DNA of 64,000 nt, taken from positions 8,064,191 through 8,128,190 of the forward strand of contig OZ024789.1 of assembly GCA_964017065.1 (NCBI GenBank). The letters run 5' to 3'. Position numbers and translations under genes: made by a program. Position 1 is the first letter of the stretch. The number at the start of each line of letters is the position of its first letter. This DNA is from Haliclona indistincta. Lineage: Eukaryota > Porifera > Demospongiae > Haplosclerida > Chalinidae. The notes beneath the pieces are model-generated. The model was not told the origin of the DNA. It was given only the letters and a program-made list of their open reading frames with translations, and did no database searches. Positions 54,283 through 64,000 of the stretch are shown in pieces.

Positions 54283-57200
54283 ATGACGCAGAGCAGCTCC
54301 TTCATACAAGTACTACTAACGGCTCTTGTTTTGTTTTCTGTCACGAAAATATCCTACCAAACCGACTATTGGACTATTCAAATCTCCTACAGGTACCCAT
54401 GGAAGACATTCTCCGGCGATGTGTTGGTGGATTTGACGAAATATAAATTAGTTTTCTGTCACTTTACCGTGACCCCTCGTATCCATGCCCATAGAAGAAA
54501 CCGATACAAAGTTGACTGCTTAAAGTTAGTTTACAATAATTATTATATTCAAAACACCTGTTCTTGCACTACTGCAGTCGGTTCACAGAGGAGAAATGTT
54601 ACAAAGATGATTGTAAAATAGCCATCACCAATAATAGAGGCCATAACCCAGAGCAGAGCAAAACCACAGTACATTTTCGTCTAGAGCTGAAAACTGTTAA
54701 TCCAGTGATGGTTGGTGAGATACGGCCCTGTCTAGGCCCTCTGAATGAGTCGCTGTGGGTGAGTAGTTTGGAAGATGTAAAGAAAAACACACTGGAGATC
54801 AATTACCATCAATACATCATCCAAGAAAGATTGAGTAAGTCTTGAATGACACCGGACACCACTGGGGTTGATAAAATAGGCATGTTGCATGCAGACTAAT
54901 ACTTGGTTTCGCGACAGAGGCGTGATGGAATGTTTGCGCTGAATATAATGAGAAAAACGCGCTATGACGAGGTGACCGCCTACTGTTGGACAGGGTCCAC
55001 GGATGAATTTAGAGGGAATATAGTCAGCTTTGCACATTTTCGCAAAATTCATCCGTGGTCCCTGTCCAACAGTAGGCGGTCACCTCGTCATAGCGCGTTT
55101 TTCTCATTATATTCAGCGCAAACATTCCATCACGCCTCTGTCGCGAAACCAAGTATACAGTGGAACCTCTCTACAACGAACAAGTTGACCAAATGCTTTT
55201 TGTTCTTTATTATGCTTACATGGAGGTTCACCTAGCTTAGAAAATGATAAAGGAGTACATCAAGAGTTTTATACTCACCAATCCACCAACATGCAAGTGC
55301 CGTTATTCTCCACGAACTTGGTTATGCTGCTTTGCTAGTGTCTCTGATTATAGACTGTTCGAATTTCACAACACATGTTGCTGCCATGACTGAATGCCAA
55401 GTTCTTTAGCATAAACTTCGTCTTGTGTGAAAAGTGTACTGAGGTCGAGGGACGAAATTGATTTTTCTAAAGTTCCAAGTATTTTTACAGCAACTGTATG
55501 ATTGTACTTAAAATTTTATGCTCTGACTAAAAATACACTTTTTAACAATACATTGGTAATAAGTACCATTTTTCATTATCCAGTGCCAGAAGGACTAGCT
55601 ATTGCTTTTTACAGTGACTTCATGACAAGGGATCAGTACCTTGAGCAAGAGGAGACTGGTATGGTCTCACTGCAATATGCCGTACCCAAGAACATAAAGG
55701 AAAAACATTTCTTTTTGATGTATCAAATCGGTTACGGGGATCAAGAGACAGGATTTGACTGCCACATTTGGCACAATAAGACCGATGTTGGCAGTATAGA
55801 TAGAAATAAAGTCTGGAAAGACCCCAACTATATTACAACTAAAATGTATTACGAGTCTGTCCACTATCAAGCCGGATATAGATACATACAAATCGATCCA
55901 AAGAACAATGGATTATGGCATCTGAATTGTACTGCTGTGACTCCTACTGCATATGACCTTCATGATAACATGCGATTTTCCAAAATTCTATCAATAAATC
56001 TCACCTTTGTAGAAGGTCGGTCAAATCTTTGCATGCATCTGCATTAATTATAATTTATTGTATCTGTTCTTTTTGAACAGATCCTACCATTATAGTAGAT
56101 TCTGAAATAGTATTTCCTGTGCAGCAGTCTTCGGGAAACTTTCATGTGAAGATCATCACAGCACAAGAATTGACTTCCTTCACATTTAAGCAGTTATATG
56201 AAACTACTGAGTCAGACACCTCTACCATTCTGATCGAAATGGTTCACCATCATCTACAGTCAGTAACGTATCGAGTGGCATTCCCTTGGTTGGTGTCCTC
56301 CCTGGCTGGATGGTACACCATCTCTGTCACTAACGCAGGACAACGCTCAGCCCAAGCTGATGTGCTTATAGCCATGGTTGATTGTGAGTTGAGAATTGAT
56401 TTTTGAGGGGTCAAAGTTCAGCAAATGACCTTTCGGCTAATTTGACTTTCACCAATTTGTCAATTTTTTTCCTGCTATATACGGTATTAAAATTAATAAA
56501 CTTGTATGCTATTTTGAACTTTGAAATACATCAGTGTGCAGAATTTGTAGATGTCAAAGCACAAAACTCACGGTGGCGGTATGCCAGTTGCTAATTTTCC
56601 ATTGTACTTCGATTTTAGTGAACCACAATTTCTCTGTAAAACAATTTATCAATGAAAGCAACTTGTAGCTAGCCCAGGGAGATCCTCTTTGATGTGCTTC
56701 ATGTCTTAACATTACCGTTTCATTCATATCGATAACAGGGTACTACAGCTTGCTAGACTATAACACCCAATACAATCCCGGACTATTACACAAAAATCAT
56801 TATCACACATGTAGTACTTCAACATTAGTTTCTACTCTTTCTACAGTTCCCGAGGTTACAGTTAGCCCATCAAAATTGAATGTTGGGTCGAATTCAGCTC
56901 CGGTCGGTTTCTACTGCATTGCAAAAGGCGCAATCAACAGTATAATCTGGGAAGAGGAGAGTGGAGGAAACCACATACCTTTTGTGAGTAGCTTGCTATT
57001 TTGTGTGTTAAAATTCTCACCTTATTTAAAAATAATATAATTAATTTTGACCATGTACCACTCACTATAGTTTACCATAATTTTTACAAAAGGGTAAAAC
57101 TTTTGGAAGACAAGCCAAAATTTGCGAATTCTATTTGCTGCCTATTTCACGTATTATTATAATAGGAGTGAAAAACTCAACAATTCACCTATGTTTCTCC

Positions 57201-58445
57201 CATCAAAAGTACGCTATAGCAAGTAGCAAGTTTTTGATGCATATCATTCGTCTAGTCAAGTAGCAAGTTTCATGCATATCATCTCTAAATTGCTCCTAGA
57301 CACTCGTCTAGGAGCAATTTAGAAATAATATGACGGCTCATCAACTTAAAAAAATATTCATCAAACTTTGCTGACAAGACAAGAGAACACGGGCCATAAT
57401 TATCCCATGCACATGTTGGTGTGTTCTCTGCCAGCACGAATGAGCTACGTGTGCCTCTATGTACAAGAGCTAACACTTAGTCTCTCTACACTGTTGTCCA
57501 GTCAGGCTTTCGCTTGTTTACTTGCCCAACATGCTCTTGTTCTGTTCATAATACTGTAAAAGTTGTAATTTTCACCGTGTTATTATTTCGCGAATTTGCT
57601 TCAGATTTGCTTTATTCAGTAATTTTCGCATTTTTGGGCCTTGCCCTGTATAACAGTGATTGGTGGAATCGGTAAATTTTAGCGATCAAACAGCACTCGT
57701 GGAAATTGCATTTACGGCTTGCGCACGAAATATTGCAAGCGAAACGTAAGTTTCTTTGTTATGTACTGTATGGTAGACTAGTATGAGACCTTCAGACTTT
57801 TTGGAAGAGCATGCCTCAAAAATGGACTCCGAAGAGTTGCATATACCATATTCATAAGTTTATGTTCTTATTATTGTTTGCGAGGTTCTACTCTACGTAC
57901 ACATATTTTTTATTTCTGCAGAACACTTCAAGAGTGCCATCGACTCAATTGAACACTGTTGTTTTAAACCTGATGTTTTATACTCTCCAACTGCAGTACT
58001 CAGGAAGATTTGTCTGCACAGTAACTGGCAGACATCCTAGTCATATCGTCAAGAAGACAGTAGAGCTGTTCGTATTCCCTCCTGGTAAGAAGATTGGTAA
58101 AAAGATACAAAAAGCCTAATAAGGGAGCTTTTTAGTTTAACGTGCCAAGCAGCGGATATATTTTGTGCTATTATCACTACACTATTCAAAGTTGTACGCT
58201 CCTTGGAACGATAAACTCCTGTCATGGTTATCCATAATAATTCTTGTGCACAATACTGACACATTATTTTATTTGCATGGTTAAACACACTTTGGTCAAA
58301 CTCACTTTGGTCAAACTAAGCATTAATAATTATTCTTTCCGCAGGTGATCGAAATATTGATCCTAAGTACCGAAAAAAGGTCAAAGAGAAAGAAAAAGAG
58401 GAAAAAAAGAAAACAGATGAAGATGATGATGATGATGAAGATGAC

Positions 58446-58505
<60 letters not shown>

Positions 58506-60462
58506 ACAAAGGAGACAGATCGTGTTTATTGGTTGATTGCAGCAGGCGTTGTCATTGGTGTCATTGTGCTGCTCGGATTAGGAGCATTAGTAGTGTACAA
58601 AAAGACAAGGTATGAGTACTGCTCACAAGCAAGTTTACGACTGTCAGCACACTATTCGCCATCGCTCTACGTGTGCTTGTGATCGCGAGTATAAGCACAT
58701 TGTATTGCACTCAATTTGTACATGTTGCCGGGCCGATTCGCTCAAGAGCTGCTTGCTTATAGGCTTGCATGCGAGTCTAAACCTTCAAGAACACATGTAC
58801 CGAAGTGTTGTAGTCAAGCTAGGGCATACAGTTTAGGACTTGTACTTCAAAGTGCTTGAGTCAAAGGCATGCCTTCATGTGTCTCAATGTTAACCCTTTA
58901 GTTACTGAATTATTTTGACGAAAATTTGACTTCCTCTAAACTGACAATTAATTTTGTCTTGCAATTTTCTACAACATGCAGTACGCTAGCTGTTCCAAAC
59001 TAACACTGTTTTTTCCTGGCATGTCAAAGTTTATGACCTTGTACCAATAGATTAATGAGACTACGTAACCGGGATTGGAAACGACGGTACGATATCAATA
59101 GCAACGCGTACAAACCTCGTGAAGCACTCCGTGTCCGATTGAAAAAGCTGATTTTTGGGCTAATTTTTGGCTTTTGTGACTCGTTTGCTGGAAAGCTCAA
59201 GGCGCTTCAAGAAATCCAACCAGCTTTTCAGACTCAATGCGCTCTCTTCTCAGTGATGGTAAAAACTTAAAACCGAGATCGCTTTGAAAGAGTCGTTTGC
59301 TTGCAGTTTTTCATCTCCAAACATACAGTGCGTTTGCAGGGATCCCTCCTGTGAATTACTGGTAGTTTACTTGGTTGTTTCTAGGTGTCAACCAATGCCT
59401 ACTGTATAAAGTAGTGTGGTATTTGGCTGCATTTGCAATTTGTGTAGAACACAATTGTCGCTAGAGTAGAGTTTTTAGTCGATTCACGGGAATCCCTTTT
59501 GGGACAGTACCAAGCAACTGGGAGCCAAGACAGCCTTGCAGTTTAAAAGATCGGTAATTGTTCCATACAACTGAATGGGTAGCACCATCGATGCATTTGA
59601 TTGTAGCATTCAGTGTGCCTGTGAAATACCGGCTTTCTCGTTCATTTCAGGACAAAAAGGCCTGTTACAGTACGAAAAATCGCTCTAGCTTCTATAAGCT
59701 CACAAAAAAAGCATCTCTGACGTGTGAAGCCAATTCGCACAGCATCTGCTGTGTGTGTAGGTGCCTCCTTTCAGCATTTGTCGTTTGACCGTTGCTGCGC
59801 AGCTGACAGCCATATTGCAAGTCCGCCCTAGCAACGGAATCGGAGTGTTTCAACGCACATGCACCGTTTCCAATCTCGGATACATAGTCTCATAAATCTA
59901 TGTTGTACCAAACTCTGAGTTGGCCACTCCCACTTTGGAACTGAAGCACTGTGACTTCACAATTTTTCAGCTAATTTGGTCTTCGTTTGGCCCTGGTGAC
60001 TGATACAAAAACCTGGTGGAGTCCAGGTGAGCAAACAGCATAGTTTAGACCATATTCTATGCCCAAGTATGCATTTCCAGGCATCCCGAAGCCTTAGAAA
60101 TGCTGAAAGTGGCGAGGGGCTTTGCCCTTTCGAACCTTGGGTTAATGGGGAGACACCCCCTTTAAAATTCCCCCGTGCTGTACCAAGTGGGGAGTGGCGC
60201 GCCGAAAAACAATGGTTTTTTTCCAGGTAAAGTCATCTTTTGTTGATTTGACCTTTCTAGAGCACTTTTCACACTATTTATGACGTATAGAGTAGGTGGA
60301 GTCAATTATGACTCCTAAAGGTGTCATTAGGGCTTAAAGGGTTAACTATGTCATATAGTAAATACTAGGTCTTTTCTATCCAGGACTGCTACCAAGGATA
60401 GATCACAAGCTAAGGATAGATCACAAGCCAGGAAGGGAAAGAAGAAAACTATTTTAAAATAG
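54283..60462 (+). CDS. Ig-like transmembrane receptor, copy C (intact, short tail)
   Basis: Exons 54283-54392, 54578-54834, 55584-56015, 56081-56383, 56847-56983, 57922-58084, 58345-58609, 60384-60462; 1746 bp, 581 aa, all phases consistent. Same architecture as copy B: signal peptide, Cys-bearing N-terminal region, novel 144-residue exon, Cys-less Ig-like domain, canonical Ig domain, acidic stalk and membrane helix (YWLIAAGVVIGVIVLLGLGA). The stalk differs: after KKTDED it is almost pure Asp (a GAT run of more than 20 codons, near 58420-58500). The cytoplasmic tail is only about 26 residues (TATKDRSQAKDRSQARKGKKKTILK), lacking the long repeat of copy B. Ends convergent with the P450 gene, 111 bp between stop codons. 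Adjacent P450 exon remnants behind A and B suggest this is the ancestral position. Confidence 0.8.
54901..55154. mobile_element. 254-bp foldback element in intron 2 of copy C
   Basis: Same element, same site and orientation as 46397-46651 in copy B; absent from copy A. It marks B and C as sister copies over this segment. Confidence 0.85.
58894..60341. mobile_element. piggyBac-like MITE in copy C, split by another element
   Basis: TTAA at 58890-58893 and 60342-60345, ends CCCTTTAG and CCTTTAAG as in copies A and B. Its interior is interrupted by the element at 59047-59902. Confidence 0.7.
59047..59902. mobile_element. 856-bp hAT-like element nested in the copy C MITE
   Basis: 8-bp direct duplication TTGTACCA on both sides (59039-59046, 59903-59910). 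Inverted ends of about 36 bp: left ATAGATTAATGAGACTACG and, complemented, right ATAGATTTATGAGACTATG, both continuing to GATTGGAAAC. Copies A and B show the empty site. Internal short frames are not recognisable as transposase. Confidence 0.75.
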
Positions 60463-60573
60463 CATAAGATAAAGGCTAGTTAGAAAGTGTATAAAAATAT
60501 AATTTTAGCTAAATTTGTATGTTACCAATAATAGTACTGTACTAGATGGCTTCATAGAGTCTGTGTATCGAAT

Positions 60574-63038
60574 CTATCGAAGTGTCAGCTTGCACGGCAG
60601 TTTGTCAACGGGTTGCATTAAGCCGGAATCGCTGGCACATTTCAAGCAGTAGTCCTCCGGTAGTGAGAGATTGTATGTTCGCAGTAGATGGACCATAGCA
60701 ACCTTTGCCTCCATCTGTTGTGACAAGAGCAGTCAGCACAAGCAGTTGTCTAACACACAACTCACCATAGCAAACACTCTTCCAATACAAGAACGATGAC
60801 CAATACCAAATGGATAGTACACATACGGATTAGGACTGGAACAGATGAATGAAAAGTATTTCAAACAAAAAAGGACTTTTCTACCGTTTCTGTCCAGGAT
60901 CAAATCGACTAGGGTCAAATTTTAGAGGATCATCAAAATACTCAGGGCATCGATGAGTGCAGTAAGAAAATAACTGAAAGAGACAAAAATAGATATAAAA
61001 AGAACAACAATTTTTTTACCAGGATATCAAGTCCTTCAGGAATGTAGTAGCCTTTGAGAGTCATGCCACCAGAAGGAGTTGTCTTTTGCGGCGATGCTGG
61101 AGGATACAATCGCATAGATTCTTCGAAGACCTGGTTCATGTATGTCAGCTTGTCCAGGTCATCAGCCTCTACTGTAGTCTTGTCACCCACAACCTCCTCT
61201 ATCTCCTCCATCACCCTGCAGTACATGGAGGGAGTATGATCTACTGGTACAGTGGCAGGTGCTGTCAGCTCAACCTGTGTAGTATGTCAGGATGCTGGAT
61301 CAGTAGTCCAGTAGTGAATGACAACAGAGTAGATGTAGTCTCTTGTCCTGTTAAAAAATTAAGTATTTTTATTAGCTGTTCGAGGTGAGTCGCCGTGCTT
61401 ACCAGCAAAGTAAAAGAGAATAAAATCGTCTATCAGATCTTCCATTTCAATATTACTCTCGATTCCTGTAAAATTGGATCAAGTCACTGAAGATTTGCAT
61501 AAAAAGTGATAAAACTCACGAACAACACTGAGTATCTGTGACAATATGTCCAGAGGTGTTTCATCCTTGTTTTCCATAATCTTCAGCCTCTGTTCAATGC
61601 AGTGTCTGCCGATAGCTCTTATTTTACGAAGTGCGTTGGAACATTTCCTGCCCACAAACGGAATATACTGTGAAAAGAAAACAGTAAATTCTGACGTTTG
61701 AGATGTCAAATTTGACAAAAATTTATGAAGATGTCAAATTTGACGTTTGAAGATGTTTTATTTTACCTCAAGAAATGGAAATGTTTGGGCAAGGTTGATT
61801 CCATCAAATACCACATTCAGTAAGTCAGTCAGTCCCTCCTTGCCAGCCAGCTTCTGCACGAAGGGGTCCCTCTCGAAGTCAGCTCCGAAGGCTACCTATG
61901 ATGATGTCAGTGTAACAGTGCATGTCACTACAGGATGGGAACACACCTCACTGATCACTTGGAGAGATATACGAGAGAACTCAGTCTTCATGGCTACACT
62001 AGTTGTCCCATCTGCCTTAGCTCTCAGTGGATCAATCAAGTCCTTCACTACAACACTATTGAAGGCTGGGACCAAACCGCGAAGATAACTGGACCAGAGT
62101 TGATAAACTACACAAGTTGAGCAACACAATCTTACCTTCTGACGAAAGCTTGGTCAAGTGTTCGTCGACGATCTCTCCAGTCCTCATAGTGCTGAATAGT
62201 CAACAAAGACTTCTTGAGCAACCTAAAAAATCATAATAATGGTAGCTCACATAAATAACTTGCTGTGCTAAAATTAATTAAAATTGCAGTAATGAAGGCC
62301 ACTGGTTGTGGGGAGAATCCAAAATTTATACTGTAGTTGTTGTGGCTACATGGATTGCTGAGCAGTACCGTTATTCATAGTCACAACAAGATTATTCATG
62401 ACACAAGATATGCACAGTTGTATGAACATGTACACAAACTACTCCCTTGACTAACCTTGCTCCAAAAACTGATTGCAGTTGTTTTTGTTTTGGCTTTGGT
62501 ATCTGTCTAGTGGACAAAGCCTGCAAATGTATCAGAGTGCATGGAGTCTCAATAATAATGGGATGAGCTAAATATAGCTACCTTGACGGTGTCCTGGTCT
62601 CGAGCAAACAGTATTGCGTTGTGTAACACCCAGACCAAATAGACAGGGCCGCAATCCTCGTGCCTGTAACGAGAGAAGAAGTTAAGCAAGTATTATTAAT
62701 TGTTTATACTTCCTAATCATGTCTGACTGTCTAGCTCTTACCAATCCTGTAGTACATCTAGTATAAACTGTCCATTATTTCTCGTGTTCCTGAGAATCAG
62801 CGCATGACCAAAAAAGAATCTGTATGTATGATACAGACAGCAGCGTATGATAGACTGAAGCAGCTTCAGCTAAATTATTATGCGATTTTATATACACTCA
62901 CGAGGCTCCCTTTGGTTGTGGTATGTGCGCGTATCGACGGTGCACTATCACCAGGTAGACAGTGTAGGCCACAAACACGAACAGCACTGCCGTGAGGAGA
63001 GCAGCAATCAACGAGCCGAACACAGCCCAGTCGGCCAT
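60574..63038 (-). CDS. cytochrome P450, CYP46-like
   Basis: Fourteen exons: 63038-62902, 62819-62742, 62663-62582, 62520-62456, 62222-62136, 62088-61947, 61895-61767, 61667-61520, 61465-61403, 61347-61275, 61215-61020, 60973-60885, 60835-60766, 60714-60574; 1500 bp, 499 aa, all phases consistent. An N-terminal membrane anchor (WAVFGSLIAALLTAVLFVFV) precedes a Pro-rich hinge (HIPQPKG). I-helix FAGQETTS, K-helix EESMR, and heme loop FGIGHRSCIG with the axial Cys are all intact. Length and landmarks (FVRSYLRGLVPAFN, FAMMEAKVAM) resemble CYP46A1 cholesterol 24-hydroxylase. It should be an ER-bound mono-oxygenase of sterols or other lipids; the true substrate cannot be read from sequence. The last exon ends only 111 bp from copy C. 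Confidence 0.88.
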
Positions 63039-64000
63039 CTATAGTCTGCTTGCTCAGGCTCTAAGTTACGTGGGAGGAACTGGATGATGCAAGTTGGGAG
63101 GAGCTAAACATGATGCTGACGTGGCACCCGGTTCGGAAACTTTTCTCCGATTGATACGCAAGAAAACACGGGATCCCTCACGGCACGTGCGGTGTTAGGG
63201 TTCTCGGTTTGTAACTATCATTGGGCGGGTTCAGTATACTGAGAAGGTGGGGCTGGTGCAGGAATCGACTAGACAATGGCGTACCGACAGCACTAGCTTG
63301 AAAAGCACGCAGATCTTCGTCTGGGACTACTTTAGTAAAGAAGGCTGCTGTTTATAGGAACCTAAAGGCGATTGAAATCCACTGAAGATGAGTTAGTACT
63401 GCTGTCTAGCATTCTATTCTACTACGAGCCAAGTGGACCTGAGCCTTTTAAACTTCTGTGTGACAATGAAAAGGCGTTGTAACGAGGAGGAATCTCAGCT
63501 ACAACCGGCTAAATGTGATAGCTTGTTCATTAGTTGAAGGTCCTGAGCACCTGCACATGATCTCTGAGCAGAACTGGTGAGTCTATCAATAGGTAGAGAT
63601 GGTCAGATTGTAGGTTTTCCTGTAAATGAGAGTCTAGACCGCCCCTGGTAGCTATAGCTAGTACGCATTCAGCTGCTTCAATTGACAGTGAATTTGTTTC
63701 ATGCTTGTCTTGTTAACGCATCCAAGGCTACCTGCATGAACAGCACACTTGTAATCACAAACTGAAAAGAAATTTGTCTTGTACAAAAATACCGAGCACT
63801 TTACCTACATACTGTAGTACCAACAGGCACACACGTGCATGGCTAGCAGCCTCTGTTGCACAATAGTTAAAATTAGACTACTGATGCTTGATAATTAAAT
63901 TTTAGGAGGATTAATGCAACAGAATGGGTAGAAAAATATTCGAGCAAAAACTTTTGGTGTCTTCCTCTTAACGAAACACGTAACTCAAAGGGGTAACCGC
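63039..64000. other. upstream region of the P450 gene; possible first exon of another gene
   Basis: Holds the P450 promoter; no TATA box is clear. A plus-strand start at 63465 opens 23 codons beginning MKRRCNEEESQLQ before a stop. A donor-like CTG-GTGAGT lies at 63577 in another frame. This might be 5' sequence of a plus-strand gene continuing outside the window. Nothing else is recognised. Confidence 0.3.

Overview
The window is animal nuclear DNA: multi-exon genes with GT-AG introns, microsatellites, miniature transposons, no operons. The gene content (a KMT2E-type PHD/SET regulator, death-domain adaptor, CYP46-like P450, dermatopontin, Sushi, EGF, fibronectin-III and Ig modules) is metazoan. 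Short AT-rich introns, about 8 kb per gene and lineage-specific extracellular genes suggest a non-bilaterian animal, most likely a demosponge; the species is not proven. I rebuilt the exon chains by hand from splice sites and frame. Seven chains stay in frame end to end; in the ECM protein, KMT2E-like gene, death-domain gene, P450 and receptor copies B and C the exon lengths sum to whole codons.

Layout: 1-3060 (+) is the 3' part of an Ig-domain single-pass receptor. 3215-4830 holds no gene I recognise. 4831-24045 (-) is one very large secreted matrix-type protein, about 3477 aa in 19 exons: signal peptide, dermatopontin domain, Sushi, EGF-like modules, then a long FN3-like array with an embedded galactose-binding-like domain. 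It is head-to-head, 636 bp apart, with a KMT2E/SETD5-family gene at 24682-35597 (+; 20 exons, about 1176 aa). Convergent to that is a small protein with two death domains (36177-37549, -; 6 exons, 259 aa).

38127-60462 (+) holds three tandem copies, A, B and C, of an eight-exon Ig-like transmembrane receptor gene. B (784 aa) and C (581 aa) are intact. A carries three frame-breaking indels. The copies differ most in an acidic stalk, in a nine-residue cytoplasmic repeat (about 17 units in B, almost none in C) and in transposon content. 60574-63038 (-) is a CYP46-like P450 (14 exons, 499 aa), convergent with copy C. Debris of its last exon follows copies A and B, which suggests that C sits at the ancestral site.

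Mobile DNA is nearly all non-autonomous: piggyBac-like elements with TTAA duplications (one in the same intron of each receptor copy), hAT-like elements with 8-bp duplications, a pogo/Tigger-like TA element and several foldback elements. The strongest lead is the receptor array, a rapidly changing candidate recognition or immune locus built of Ig-like modules plus an N-terminal region I cannot assign to a family.
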